A stretch of DNA of 64,000 bases from Arthrobacter oryzae (GCF_030812315.1 NZ_JAUSSM010000004.1:248001-312000); one strand, 5' to 3'; positions 17,540-26,527 are shown, numbered from the stretch's first letter. Numbers and translations are program-made. Notes: generated by a model from the sequence alone, not told the origin.

Positions 17540-17548
17540 CAGAGGCCG

Positions 17549-18553
17549 CTACGGCAGCTGCGGGTCCACGCCGTAGTGCTTCGCCAGGTCGGTGATGACT
17601 GCATGGGCGCCCTGGATGCTGACGGAGGCCAGGAAGGTCGCGTCAGCAACGTCGAGGACTTCGCCTTCCAGCCGTTCCCACAGCGGGTTCGACTGGAACT
17701 TTTCCTGCTGCGCCCGGGCCTTGTCGCCCTCGGCTCCGGCGGGTGTGAACGCGCTGACCATTACCAGTCCGGCGTCACCCTGGAGGATCTGTTCGGACGA
17801 GAGAGGCACGAAGATTTCCTTCTCGCTGTCCGGGGCGCCCTTGGGCCGCGGGATGCGCATGTCCGTCATGATTTCGCCGATGAAGGAGTTCGACGAGTAG
17901 AGGCGGGCGGTGTCGCCGCCGGTGAACCGGACCAGCGAGTAGGTGGCGTCCGGCTTCTTGGCCAGGATCTCGGCCCCGACTTTCTGGGCGCGGTCCTCGT
18001 AGGCCTTGACCAGTTCTTCGGCCTTGGCCTTCTTGCCCAGCGCCTCGCCCAGGAAGACGACGTTCTCTTTCCAAGTGGGGCCGGTGCTGACGGAGAAGAT
18101 CGTCGGGGCAATCTTGGACAGCTGCGGGTAGAGGGCCTCGTGCCGGACTTTCGCCGAGACAATCAGGTCGGGCTGGAGCTCCAGGATTTTTTCCAGGTTG
18201 GGCTCGGCCAGCGTGCCCACATTGACGGAATCCTTGGTGGCCTCCGCGACGTCGCCGAGGTACGGCGCGAAGGGGGACTTCGGATCCTGCCGGTACTGGA
18301 CATAGCCCACCAGGTCCGCGCCGAGCAGGAGGGCTGCGTCAATGTAGCTGGGGTCCAGCGCAACGACGCGCTTCGGGACGGTGTCGATGGTGGTGGAACC
18401 CATAGTGTGTTCCATGGTCAGGGGATATCCCGCGGTGTCAGCGGGTGCACTGGAAGTCTCGCTGGTGGCGGCCGGGGCGCCGCAGGCTGCAGTGGCCAGC
18501 AGGGCCAGGCCGGCGGCGGCAGCGCCGAAGTGCTTGAGGATGCGTGTTTTCAC
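17549..18553 (-). CDS. iron-siderophore ABC transporter substrate-binding lipoprotein
   Basis: A predicted surface-anchored receptor (334 residues) of the FhuD/FepB-like PBP family that delivers a ferric siderophore to the permeases encoded divergently. I chose GTG 18553 because it gives a compact lipoprotein signal (lipobox TAAC, Cys24) and has GAAAG 8 nt upstream; an ATG at 18598 would add 15 polar residues and overlap the iron box. Two lobes are joined by a long helix, with RVVALDPSYIDAALLLG in the first lobe and GAHAVITDLAKHYG at the end. The IdeR-like box at 18591-18609 lies 38 bp upstream. Confidence 0.92.
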   Translation of the reverse strand: MKTRILKHFGAAAAGLALLATAACGAPAATSETSSAPADTAGYPLTMEHTMGSTTIDTVPKRVVALDPSYIDAALLLGADLVGYVQYRQDPKSPFAPYLGDVAEATKDSVNVGTLAEPNLEKILELQPDLIVSAKVRHEALYPQLSKIAPTIFSVSTGPTWKENVVFLGEALGKKAKAEELVKAYEDRAQKVGAEILAKKPDATYSLVRFTGGDTARLYSSNSFIGEIMTDMRIPRPKGAPDSEKEIFVPLSSEQILQGDAGLVMVSAFTPAGAEGDKARAQQEKFQSNPLWERLEGEVLDVADATFLASVSIQGAHAVITDLAKHYGVDPQLP

Positions 18554-18590
18554 GGAGTCGCTTTCAAACGATGTGACGGGGAGATGACTC

Positions 18591-18609
18591 TTAGGCAAGG
18601 CTTACCTGC
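18591..18609. promoter_or_regulatory. IdeR/DtxR-type iron box
   Basis: TTAGGCAAGGCTTACCTGC matches 14 of 19 positions of the DtxR/IdeR consensus (TTAGGTTAGGCTAACCTAA). It is centred between the divergent binding-protein and permease genes, where iron-loaded IdeR would be expected to repress both directions. IdeR itself is not in the window. Confidence 0.72.
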
Positions 18610-18652
18610 GTCTGGCGTAGACTGTAGCAGGATTTTTTGAAATACATCACGG

Positions 18653-19747
18653 ATGAATGACGTAATAGATCGGAGCCGCGTGGTGACACTCGACCCGGCC
18701 GTGGCCCCGTCCCGGGTGCGGGGAGGAGCGCCCGTCCCCCTGCCGCGTCCGCGCAAGAGGGCCTCCGCTGCCCGCTGGCTCTGGGTATCCGTGGCGGCCC
18801 TTCTGGGCTCAGCCTTCCTGAGCATCTGCATCGGCGGGCAGCCCTCGTCCCTGCAGGATGTGTGGCACGCGGTGGCCACACCGGATGGGAGCGTCATGGA
18901 CGTGACCATCCGTGAGCTGCGGTGGCCGCGCACGGTGCTGGCCGTCTGTGCCGGTGTCTGCCTGGGACTGGCGGGAACCCTGGTGCAGGGTCACACCCGG
19001 AACCCGGTTGCGGATCCGGGGCTGCTCGGCATCAACCAGGGCGCGGCACTGGCAATAGTCGCCGCCACGGCCCTTGCCGGGGAACTGACCGCGCTGCCGC
19101 AGGCCCTGCTGGCTTTCGCCGGCGCGCTGGCTGCAAGCGTGCTGGTCTTCATGATCGGCTCGGCCGCCCAGCGTGGCGCGACTCCGGTCACCCTGGTTCT
19201 GGCCGGAGCCGCCGTAACGGCCCTTTGCGCAGGACTCGTCTCCGGGATTGTGCTGCTCAACGATCAGGCGCTGGACACCCTGCGGTTCTGGCAGGTCGGG
19301 TCCTTGGCAGCCCGAAGCGACGTGGTCACTGTGATCTGGCCGTTCATCGTGGCCGGCGCCGTACTGGCGGTACTGAACATCAAGCCCCTCAATGCCCTGG
19401 CCCTTGGTGCGGACACCGCCGTCTCGCTGGGGATCTCCGTGTTCAAGGTACGGGCCGCGGGAATTGCCGCCGTGACGCTGCTGGCCGGTTCTGCCGTGAC
19501 CATGGCGGGACCCATCGCCTTCGCCGGACTCCTGGTTCCCCACATTACGCGCGCCATGACCGGCCCGGACTACCGCTGGCTGGTTCCCGTTTCGGCAATA
19601 ACGGGCGCCACCGTGCTCCTGCTGGCAGACACGGCAGGGCGGGTGATTGCCCGCCCCGGCGAGCTGTCCGTGGGAGTGGTCCTGGCCGTGGTCGGAGCTC
19701 CGTTCTTCGTTTACCTTGCCCGACGGCGGAGGCTGGCCACGGTATGA
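18653..19747 (+). CDS. FecCD-family iron-siderophore ABC permease 1
   Basis: A 364-residue inner-membrane permease with about nine hydrophobic segments. It shows family signatures: Q-x4-NPVADPGLLGINQGAA (near residues 113-132), GADTAVSLG, and GPIAFAGLLVPHI, which contacts the ATPase. ATG 18653 is kept, but GTG 18683 has a better ribosome-binding site (CGGAG 7 nt upstream) and would remove ten residues. Its stop overlaps the start of the next permease in an ATGA, so the two are translationally coupled and probably form a heterodimeric channel. Confidence 0.92.
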   Translation: MNDVIDRSRVVTLDPAVAPSRVRGGAPVPLPRPRKRASAARWLWVSVAALLGSAFLSICIGGQPSSLQDVWHAVATPDGSVMDVTIRELRWPRTVLAVCAGVCLGLAGTLVQGHTRNPVADPGLLGINQGAALAIVAATALAGELTALPQALLAFAGALAASVLVFMIGSAAQRGATPVTLVLAGAAVTALCAGLVSGIVLLNDQALDTLRFWQVGSLAARSDVVTVIWPFIVAGAVLAVLNIKPLNALALGADTAVSLGISVFKVRAAGIAAVTLLAGSAVTMAGPIAFAGLLVPHITRAMTGPDYRWLVPVSAITGATVLLLADTAGRVIARPGELSVGVVLAVVGAPFFVYLARRRRLATV

Positions 19748-20835
19748 CACTCCTGCAGAAGCAACCGCCGTCGCCCGCAACCACCATCCGTGTCCTCAGG
19801 GCAGGCCCGGTCTCGGTCCGGCTGAATCTACGCACGGTCCTCGTGGGGTGTGTGCTTGGCATCATCCTGGTCGGCGCCATGGCCCTGCACGTCGCTTTCG
19901 GCGGGACCCCGTTGCCGTACCCGGATGTGCTGGCGGCGCTCCTCGGTGATGACTCGAAAGCCCGCACCCACCTTGCCGTCACCGAATTCCGCGCACCGCG
20001 GATGGTGGCCGCCGTCGTCGTCGGCGCCGCGTTGGCGACAGCCGGGGCCATCACCCAAACCGTGGCCCGGAATCCGCTGGCGAGCCCCGACCTGCTCGGC
20101 GTCACCGCCGGCGCTTCGCTGGGCGCGGTCACCGTGCTGGTGGTCGCCGGCGGCGGGCACGCCGGACTCAGCGGCCTCGCAGCCACAGTGGGAATGCCGG
20201 TTGCGGCCTTCACAGCGGGCATCGTGAGCGGCGTGGCCGTCTACCTGCTCGCCTACCGGCGCGGGCTGGACAGCTACCGCCTGGTCCTGGCGGGCCTCGG
20301 CATCTCCGGACTGGCCGCCAGCCTGACCACCTGGATGCTGACATTGGGCGACGTGACCAGCGCGGCCCAGGCCCTGACCTGGATGACAGGCTCACTCAAC
20401 GGCAAGGATTGGGCCACCGTTCAGCCCATGGCCGTCAGTGCGGCGGTGCTCATCGCCGCGGCCCTGTTCAGCAGCCGCTGGCTCCTGCTGACGAGCCTCG
20501 GCGAAGACACGGCCATCGGCCTCGGCGCACGGATCGGTGCCATCCGGCTCGTCGTGCTCACCATCGCCGTGCTGCTGGCCTCTGTTGCCACCGTGACGGC
20601 CGGTCCCGTGGCGTTCGTGGCCTTGGCCAGCCCGCAGATCGCCCGGTCCCTGACCTCCACCGTCATTCCTCCGGTGGGCGTATCAGCGCTGGTGGGGGCG
20701 GTCTTCGTCCTGCTGTCCGATACGGTGGCGGCCAACGCCCTCAGCGCCCCGCTGCCTGTCGGCGTCGCCACCGCCGTCGTTGGGGCGCCGTTCCTGATCC
20801 ATCTGATCCTGAAGTACCAGCGGAGGCTGAGTTGA
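19744..20835 (+). CDS. FecCD-family iron-siderophore ABC permease 2
   Basis: A 363-residue membrane partner of the preceding permease. ATG 19744 overlaps the previous stop (ATGA). Signatures include Q-T-V-A-RNPLASPDLLGVTAGA, GEDTAIGLGARIG and GPVAFVALASPQIAR. About nine membrane segments follow a cytosolic N-terminus of about 35 residues. Its frame stays open upstream to 18922, but that part lies over the first permease and is not used. It ends in TTGA, overlapping the ATPase start. Confidence 0.92.
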   Translation: MTLLQKQPPSPATTIRVLRAGPVSVRLNLRTVLVGCVLGIILVGAMALHVAFGGTPLPYPDVLAALLGDDSKARTHLAVTEFRAPRMVAAVVVGAALATAGAITQTVARNPLASPDLLGVTAGASLGAVTVLVVAGGGHAGLSGLAATVGMPVAAFTAGIVSGVAVYLLAYRRGLDSYRLVLAGLGISGLAASLTTWMLTLGDVTSAAQALTWMTGSLNGKDWATVQPMAVSAAVLIAAALFSSRWLLLTSLGEDTAIGLGARIGAIRLVVLTIAVLLASVATVTAGPVAFVALASPQIARSLTSTVIPPVGVSALVGAVFVLLSDTVAANALSAPLPVGVATAVVGAPFLIHLILKYQRRLS

Positions 20836-21638
20836 CCACCCCCACATTGCTCGAACAAGGGCTCCGCGCCCAAAACCTCAGCCTCGGGTACGACGGCGCG
20901 GACATCATCAGCAACCTGTCCCTCACCATTCGGGATGCCCAGGTGACGTCCATCATCGGGCCCAACGGCTGCGGAAAGTCCACGCTGCTTCGCGGGCTCG
21001 GCCGGCTGCTCGCACCCCGTTCCGGCGAAGTGATCCTGGACGGCGTGCCGCTGGCCGGGCAGTCGACACGCCAGATCGCCACGAGAATTAGTGTGCTCCC
21101 GCAAAGTCCCGTTGCGCCGTCCGGGCTGACGGTGGCCGACCTCGTCTCCCGCGGCCGGCATCCCAGGCAGAAGTGGTACCAGCAGTTTTCCCCTGCGGAC
21201 GAGTCGGTCGTGGAGGACGCCCTCCGCGCGACCGACATCCTGGAGCTCGCCGGCACGCCCATCGAGGACCTCTCCGGAGGCCAGCGGCAGCGGGCCTGGA
21301 TCTCCATGACACTGGCTCAGGAAACGGGCATCCTGCTGCTGGATGAACCCACCACGTACCTCGACCTCGCGCACCAGGTCGACGTTTTGGAGCTCGTCCG
21401 CCGCCTCAACCGTGAGCACGGCCGGACGGTGGTGATGGTGCTCCACGACATTTCGCTCGCGGCCCGCTACTCGGAGCACATCGTGGCCATGAAGGACGGC
21501 CGCATCCTGGCCCAGGGCAGCCCGGCCGAAGTAGTCACGCCCGAGCGCCTCCTCGATGTCTTCGGCCTCGACGCGCAAGTGGTTAGCGAGCCGACGGACG
21601 GCCGGCCGCACGTCATTCCGCTGGGGCACCGCAGCTAG
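20832..21638 (+). CDS. iron-siderophore ABC transporter ATP-binding protein
   Basis: A 268-residue FepC/FhuC-like ATPase. Walker A GPNGCGKS is at residues 43-50, the Q-loop in LPQSP, the signature LSGGQRQR, Walker B ILLLDEPT and the H-loop in MVLHDIS. The start is TTG 20832, overlapping the permease stop as TTGA and preceded by GGAGG at 5 nt; no ATG or GTG fits. It completes a binding protein, two permeases and one ATPase, the standard set for ferric siderophore import. A terminator follows 62 bp downstream. Confidence 0.93.
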   Translation: MTTPTLLEQGLRAQNLSLGYDGADIISNLSLTIRDAQVTSIIGPNGCGKSTLLRGLGRLLAPRSGEVILDGVPLAGQSTRQIATRISVLPQSPVAPSGLTVADLVSRGRHPRQKWYQQFSPADESVVEDALRATDILELAGTPIEDLSGGQRQRAWISMTLAQETGILLLDEPTTYLDLAHQVDVLELVRRLNREHGRTVVMVLHDISLAARYSEHIVAMKDGRILAQGSPAEVVTPERLLDVFGLDAQVVSEPTDGRPHVIPLGHRS

Positions 21639-21699
21639 AACGGGCACCGCGGCCGGGACCCGCAAAACCACCGGTGCCCGGTCCAGCGGACGCAGATGA

Positions 21700-21750
21700 C
21701 AACGACGCCGGAGCGTCCCCTTTGTGGGGAGCTCCGGCGTCGTTGTTTTA
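21700..21750. terminator. bidirectional intrinsic terminator, right copy
   Basis: The same 15-bp arms as at 16411-16460 (21700-21714 with 21731-21745) and the same inner CCCC/GGGG pair, with loop TTTGT and a TTTTA tail on the + strand. It separates the rightward ATPase gene from the leftward gene at 21766. Together with the left copy it brackets the whole iron locus. Confidence 0.88.
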
Positions 21751-21765
21751 GGCCAATTCAGAAAG

Positions 21766-22359
21766 TCAGTTCAGGCTGGCGTGCGTGTACGTGGCCTGCG
21801 GCAGTTCCCGGACGATCCGGACCTTCCACGCGGAATCGTCGCTGGTGTCCAGGACAGCCACGGTGCCGATGTGCAGGTGCAGGGCGACGCGCTTGGCTGC
21901 CAGGAGTTCCAGGTAGAGGTGCTCGTTCATTCGCGCCGGCGAATCGATCACGAACTTCACGGCGTCGCGCACCTTGCGGTAATTGTCGCTGCGCTCGCGG
22001 TGCATGTGCAGCTCCAGCGAGTGGCGCTGGCGGACCTTCGGCTCATGCTTATTCAGCCACGAGACGCCTGCGTGCACACCGATCACAACGGCCAGTGATA
22101 CGGCGTAGATCCACCAGCCGGTGGACAGCAGGAAGAGGGGGAGGTTGGCGATGGCCACGACTGCGATGAACAGGCGGAGGGCTACGATGCGCCGAAGAGT
22201 GAGGGCGACAGAGCCGATGGCGGCGCGGAAACCGTGCTGCTCCTTGCGGGCTGCTTCCGGGTCCAGGGTGAACTCATCAAGCACCAGGACGCCGTTGGCT
22301 TCCGGGCTCAGCATTTGTCCGAACTTCGGAGTGAACGGAACTGCTTGGGTAAGTGTCAT
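21766..22359 (-). CDS. membrane protein with two central TM segments, unknown
   Basis: A 197-residue protein. Two adjacent hydrophobic segments (about 60-76 and 79-98; LFIAVVAIANLPLFLLS and WWIYAVSLAVVIGVHAG) are flanked by a cytosolic N-terminal region and a charged C-terminal domain of about 95 residues rich in His/Arg/Glu. Upstream of ATG 22359 is GGAAGATACGAC. I do not recognise the family. It is a single-gene unit convergent with the iron transporter. Confidence 0.8.
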   Translation of the reverse strand: MTLTQAVPFTPKFGQMLSPEANGVLVLDEFTLDPEAARKEQHGFRAAIGSVALTLRRIVALRLFIAVVAIANLPLFLLSTGWWIYAVSLAVVIGVHAGVSWLNKHEPKVRQRHSLELHMHRERSDNYRKVRDAVKFVIDSPARMNEHLYLELLAAKRVALHLHIGTVAVLDTSDDSAWKVRIVRELPQATYTHASLN

Positions 22360-22565
22360 GTCGTATCTTCCGGAGGGTGGCTGAGGCGGGATTTGCTTGC
22401 GGTCATCTTAGTCAAATTGTGACCGTGTTGTCGCCACCGTCTCACCATACGGTCCAGTAGACTACGCCGCATCCCCTGCCAGCCGCTGACAGCCTAGCAG
22501 TGTTTGCCGGTGCGCGGCGGCACCCGGCATTTGGTCTGGGACCCCGGCACCTCCACACTTGGAGG

Positions 22566-23471
22566 ATGCAGACTTTCCTTCCCTATCCAGATTTCCAGCA
22601 GAGCGCCGCGGTCCTGGACCGCGTCCGGCTCGGCAAGCAGCGTGTCGAGGCGCTGCAGACCCTGCGTGCGCTGGTGATCCCGGAGTACGGCTGGCAGTCG
22701 CACCCGGCCGTCCGCATGTGGATGGGCCACGTCCCCGCCCTGACCATGTACGGCCTGGCCATGGCGGATGAATGGATCGCCCGCGGCGGCGAAGACACCA
22801 CCCGCGCCAAGATCGTCGAATTCGCGCCGCAGGCAGATCACCCCGCTTACGCGGCCAAGATCCCCATGCCGCCGTGGCTCGGCGAGCCGGACCTCCACCT
22901 CAGCCACCGCTCCCGGCTGCTGCAGAAGGAACCGCGCTTCTATAGTGAACTGTTTCCGGGAACGCCGGCCGACCTGGAGTACGTCTGGCCCGAACCGCGG
23001 CACGAGTTCCTCCCCGAAGATCCGGTTGGCGACCGGCTCTGGATCCTGCGCGCCCAGGTGGGCGACACCGACCCGGAAAAGCTGGACACCATCAGCCTGC
23101 CGGAGGTTGGCCGCGCCGCGAAGGCCGCCGCCCAGTCCGACGAATACGAGTTCGTCTACGCCGACTCCGGCTCGCGCCGGCCTGCTAAGAACCCCAAGAA
23201 GCGGCCTCCCAAGCAGCTCGTCAAGAAGCCCACCCGGAAGCGTCAGCTGCAGGAAGAGGCCTTCCGCACCCTCCCCGGCAATTCGGCGATCGCCGTGCCG
23301 TTCGACGGCGGCGCCACGTTTGCGCTGGGCAAGGTGCAGGGCCGCCCCATCACGGTGGACGGGCGTTTCGCCCGGAACTTCCAGGTGACCGAGGTTGTGG
23401 AACGCTCATCGTTCGACTACCCGGCCCTGCTGCAGGACCCGCGGCTGTTCTTCCCGATTCCTGCGCCCTAG
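22566..23471 (+). CDS. MSMEG_6728-type conserved protein
   Basis: A 301-residue soluble protein conserved in actinobacteria. The N-terminal 165 residues, starting MQTFLPYPDF and containing LDRVRLGKQRVEALQ, HPAVRMWMGH and HLSHRSRLLQKEP, resemble the pyrimidine-dimer glycosylase-like MSMEG_6728 family. A Lys/Pro/Arg-rich linker (about 205-235) precedes a C-terminal domain without assigned role. ATG 22566 is chosen because homologues begin at this residue; GGAGG abuts it directly, which is too close for a normal ribosome-binding site, so a leaderless message is possible. DNA repair is a guess from fold similarity only. Confidence 0.8.
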   Translation: MQTFLPYPDFQQSAAVLDRVRLGKQRVEALQTLRALVIPEYGWQSHPAVRMWMGHVPALTMYGLAMADEWIARGGEDTTRAKIVEFAPQADHPAYAAKIPMPPWLGEPDLHLSHRSRLLQKEPRFYSELFPGTPADLEYVWPEPRHEFLPEDPVGDRLWILRAQVGDTDPEKLDTISLPEVGRAAKAAAQSDEYEFVYADSGSRRPAKNPKKRPPKQLVKKPTRKRQLQEEAFRTLPGNSAIAVPFDGGATFALGKVQGRPITVDGRFARNFQVTEVVERSSFDYPALLQDPRLFFPIPAP

Positions 23472-23527
23472 GCGTGCTTAGCGGCGCCTAACCGAGCCGT
23501 CGGGGCAGCTCTGGCAGACTGGCCCTT

Positions 23528-24436
23528 ATGACTGTTCTTATGGCCGGCTGCGGCGATCTTGGTACCGAGGCCGGGCTGCGTTTCGCTGCCGCCGGCCACC
23601 GCGTGGTGGGCTGGCGCCGGTCGCCCGACAAGCTTCCGGCTGCCATCGAAGGTGTCGCGGCTGACCTGACCACGGCGGCGCTGCCGCCCATCCCGGCGGA
23701 CACCACCGCCGTCGTCGTTGCCGTTGCCGCCGACTCGCCCACCGAGGACGCCTACCGGGCCGCCTACGTGGATGGGCTGGCGAACGTACTCGACGCACTT
23801 GAGCGCGCCCGCGGACACGACGCCGGGGCGTCACCTTCGCTGCTCCGGCGCGTGTTGTTCGTCTCCTCCACCGCCGTTTACGGTGACGCGGACGGCGGCT
23901 GGGTGGATGAAGGCACGACGCCGGCCCCCGGCGGATTCTCCGGCCGCATCATCCACGAGGCGGAGGAACTGCTGCACAGACGGCTCCTCGGCACCGGAAT
24001 CGCTCCCGTGGTGCTCCGATTGGGCGGAATTTACGGCCCGGGGCGGACGCGGCTCATCGACCAGGTGCGTGGAGGCACGGCGGTGGCCCCGGCGGAACCC
24101 CGGTACACGAACCGGATCCACCGCGACGACGCCGCGGGGGCCATCGTGCACCTTTGCACTATGGCCGCAGAACCCGGTCCCGTGTACCTCGGCGTGGACG
24201 ACGATCCCGCAGAGCTCGGCGAGGTCCAGCGCTTCCTGGCCGCCGAACTGGGACTCCCCCAGCCGGCGTCGGCCGTTGCTAGTGAACCCGGTGTTCCAGG
24301 GGGCGGGCCATCCCGCGGCGGCAACAAGAGGTGCAGCAACGCGCTGCTCCGCAGCACGGGGTTCGAGTTCACCTTCCCGACTTTCCGTGAGGGGTACCGC
24401 GCCATCCTGGCCGGCGAAGGCGTCCGGCACCCGTGA
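23528..24436 (+). CDS. NAD-dependent epimerase/dehydratase-family protein
   Basis: A 302-residue Rossmann-fold protein of the extended/atypical SDR group (YeeZ-like). The dinucleotide motif is AGCGDLG at residues 6-12, and RVLFVSSTAVYGD carries the usual Ser/Tyr region, followed by LRLGGIYGPGR. The canonical YxxxK is not intact: the expected Lys position lies in FSGRIIHEAE, so catalysis by the classical mechanism is doubtful. Start ATG 23528 has no clear ribosome-binding site. Substrate unknown. Confidence 0.85.
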   Translation: MTVLMAGCGDLGTEAGLRFAAAGHRVVGWRRSPDKLPAAIEGVAADLTTAALPPIPADTTAVVVAVAADSPTEDAYRAAYVDGLANVLDALERARGHDAGASPSLLRRVLFVSSTAVYGDADGGWVDEGTTPAPGGFSGRIIHEAEELLHRRLLGTGIAPVVLRLGGIYGPGRTRLIDQVRGGTAVAPAEPRYTNRIHRDDAAGAIVHLCTMAAEPGPVYLGVDDDPAELGEVQRFLAAELGLPQPASAVASEPGVPGGGPSRGGNKRCSNALLRSTGFEFTFPTFREGYRAILAGEGVRHP

Positions 24437-24485
24437 TGTTCAGTCCGTAGCTGCCGTCATAGCCGAAGCCTTTGTAAGGGGAACT

Positions 24486-24890
24486 GTGGATTTTCAGCAC
24501 ATTATCGAGACCGTCGGCCGGTTCATGGACTTTGCCGGCGTCGCGGTTATGGTGATCGGCGCCGTCGTCTCCATCCCGATGGCCGTACGCGGATTCCAGC
24601 CGAGGCGCCTGCCGGAAGGCGCCGAACGGCTCTCCGTCTACCGCTCGTACCGGCAGCTGCTGGGGCGCTCCATCCTGCTGGGACTCGAGCTCCTGGTGGC
24701 GGCGGACATCATCCGGACGGTCGCGGTCACCCCGACGTACGAGAGCGTAGGCGTGCTGGCGATCATTGTGCTCATCCGGACCTTCCTGAGCTTCTCACTG
24801 GAACTGGAGATCACCGGCCGGTGGCCCTGGCAGAAAGAGCCCGCGGCCGAGGCGGCACCGGCCGGCTCCGCGGGCTCAGCAAGTGCCTGA
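24486..24890 (+). CDS. DUF1622-family membrane protein
   Basis: A 134-residue membrane protein. GTG 24486 is preceded by AAGGGGAACT. Three hydrophobic segments are visible: FMDFAGVAVMVIGAVVSIPMA, LLGLELLVAADIIRTVAV and VGVLAIIVLIRTFLSFSLELEI. The LGRSILLGLELLVAADII and RTFLSFSLELEI stretches are the DUF1622 hallmark. Function unknown. Its last 8 nt overlap the next gene. Confidence 0.85.
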   Translation: MDFQHIIETVGRFMDFAGVAVMVIGAVVSIPMAVRGFQPRRLPEGAERLSVYRSYRQLLGRSILLGLELLVAADIIRTVAVTPTYESVGVLAIIVLIRTFLSFSLELEITGRWPWQKEPAAEAAPAGSAGSASA

Positions 24891-25632
24891 GCCTGAACAC
24901 ACGGGCCTGCCTGACCCGTGGCCGGAGCCGCCCGAACTGCCCGGCCCGGTTCTCATGGAACAACGGTGGACGGACACCGTGTTCCTGCACTGGCGCATCC
25001 CTTATGAGGAGGCCGCGGCCTTCATGCCGTCCGGAGTGGTGCCCGACATTTTCGACGGGTCCGCCTGGGTGGGGCTGATCGGCTTCCGAATGCAGAAAGC
25101 GGGCTTTGGCCGCGGGCCCGCTGTGCCGTTTTTCGGGGACTTCAACGAGATCAACGTCCGCCTGTACTCGCGGGAACCGGACGGCACCCGGGGCGTTGTT
25201 TTCCTGAGCCTGGATGCTGACCGGCTGGCCGTTGTCCTGGCCGCCCGCGCGTCCGGGATCCCCTATGTGTGGTCGCACGCACGCTTCCGCCCGGCCCACT
25301 CCGGCAACCCTGCCACCGGCTATTCCGTGCGCAGGTTCCGGCACGGGGCTCGGAGCGATTTCGCGGTTGTGCCGGCGTTCGACGACGTCGCGGCGGATCC
25401 GCTGTCCGTCCACCTCACGGCCAGGTTCGGGCTGCACTCCCGCTTCCGCGGCCGCACGCTCTACATTCCGAACACGCATTCGGCCTGGCCGCTGTTCCGT
25501 GCCGAACTGACGGTACTGGACGACGGCTTGATCAGCGCCGCCGGCCTCAACGTGACGGGGCCGCCCGACTCCGTGCTGTACTCCCCCGGTGTCCGGACCC
25601 GGTTCGGGAAGCCGCGGGTGCTCGGGAGCTAG
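24883..25632 (+). CDS. DUF2071 (YqjF-like) family protein
   Basis: A 249-residue soluble protein. The family blocks are W-T-D-T-V-FLHW, PSGVVPDIFDG, WVGLIGFRM and FNEINVRLYSR, then GVVFLSLDADRL. GTG 24883 overlaps the end of the preceding gene by 8 nt, suggesting coupling; ATG 24955 (MEQRWTD) is a possible shorter start because the first 24 residues are Pro-rich and not part of the domain. Family members have an acetoacetate-decarboxylase-like beta-barrel; no catalytic role is established here. Confidence 0.85.
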   Translation: MPEPEHTGLPDPWPEPPELPGPVLMEQRWTDTVFLHWRIPYEEAAAFMPSGVVPDIFDGSAWVGLIGFRMQKAGFGRGPAVPFFGDFNEINVRLYSREPDGTRGVVFLSLDADRLAVVLAARASGIPYVWSHARFRPAHSGNPATGYSVRRFRHGARSDFAVVPAFDDVAADPLSVHLTARFGLHSRFRGRTLYIPNTHSAWPLFRAELTVLDDGLISAAGLNVTGPPDSVLYSPGVRTRFGKPRVLGS

Positions 25633-25653
25633 GCTGCAGTGAACTGGTGAAAC

Positions 25654-26016
25654 CTAGTCCTCCGACGGCAACGACACCGGCTCGTACTCATCTGGCCGGG
25701 CGTCAGTCCAGCCTTGGCCTTTCGCAAACGTGGACACAAGGATTCCGATCCCCTCCCGGAGGGAATTTGAGGGGTCGTCATATAGAGCGGCTTCGCTGCA
25801 CCTGCTGTGCAGGATGAGCTGCTCGGCCTCCAGTTTCGCTTCCGGAACCGTGGCACCAATAATCGAGGTGCGGGCCGGGAGCTCTGCCGCGTGAACGATT
25901 TCGGCTTTTGTCTCAGACAACGGAATGGTCGTGCCGCTACGAATCTCGTCATGCGGGAACGCAAACTCTGTCTCGTCCGGCGGCGTCGGGATTGTGTACT
26001 CAAGAAAGAAGGTCAT
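25654..26016 (-). CDS. hypothetical protein
   Basis: A 120-residue acidic, soluble product, starting MTFFLEYTIPTPPDE at ATG 26016. A longer in-frame start at 26094 adds 26 residues with no supporting site. I see a central region with ETKAEIVHAAELPARTS and a C-terminal Glu/Asp/Ser tail, but no known motif. It is convergent with the DUF2071 gene and divergent from the VOC gene. Codon use fits its neighbours, so it is probably real. Confidence 0.6.
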   Translation of the reverse strand: MTFFLEYTIPTPPDETEFAFPHDEIRSGTTIPLSETKAEIVHAAELPARTSIIGATVPEAKLEAEQLILHSRCSEAALYDDPSNSLREGIGILVSTFAKGQGWTDARPDEYEPVSLPSED

Positions 26017-26105
26017 GGGCCCAGCCTGACAAATAAATACTCCCGCCGAAAGCCGCATTATCTGGGAGGATTGAAAAATCAGCCCCCGGCCCAAGGAGAG
26101 TCGCC

Positions 26106-26519
26106 ATGCTGAACCGCTTCCACGTGAATCCGATCCTTCCCGCGAAGGACGGTGCCCGGGCCCGGAAGTTCTACCGCGATGTCCTTGGCCTCGACCTTCT
26201 CACCGGCCCCGCGGACGATCCCATGGTGTTCGGCGCCGCGTCCGGTACGAGCATCGCGCTTACCGAGCTTCCGAACAGGGTTCCGCCGCCCTACCCAATG
26301 ATCAGCTTCATGGTCGAAGACATCGAAGCCTTGGTGCAGGAACTGAAAGCGCGCGGCGCAACGTTCCAGCCCCCGAGCGCCGGGAGCTTCGCAGGCGTCG
26401 AGGGCAAAGCCGAGGGCGAGATCATTGACTTCGGTGCCGTGAAATCCGCGTTCCTCAAGGACACCGAAGGAAACATCATTGCACTGAACGAAATGATGGG
26501 CTGGCCACCGCACGAATAG
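26106..26519 (+). CDS. VOC (glyoxalase/bleomycin-resistance) superfamily protein
   Basis: A 137-residue protein with two beta-alpha-beta3 halves. The first begins HVNPILPAKDGARARKFYRDVLGLD and the second SFMVEDIEALVQELKARGATF, ending SAFLKDTEGNIIALNE with the C-terminal metal-site Glu. AAGGAGAGTCGCC precedes ATG 26106. Substrate unknown; members include lyases, dioxygenases and binding proteins. Confidence 0.87.
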   Translation: MLNRFHVNPILPAKDGARARKFYRDVLGLDLLTGPADDPMVFGAASGTSIALTELPNRVPPPYPMISFMVEDIEALVQELKARGATFQPPSAGSFAGVEGKAEGEIIDFGAVKSAFLKDTEGNIIALNEMMGWPPHE

Positions 26520-26527
26520 GGTGGGCC

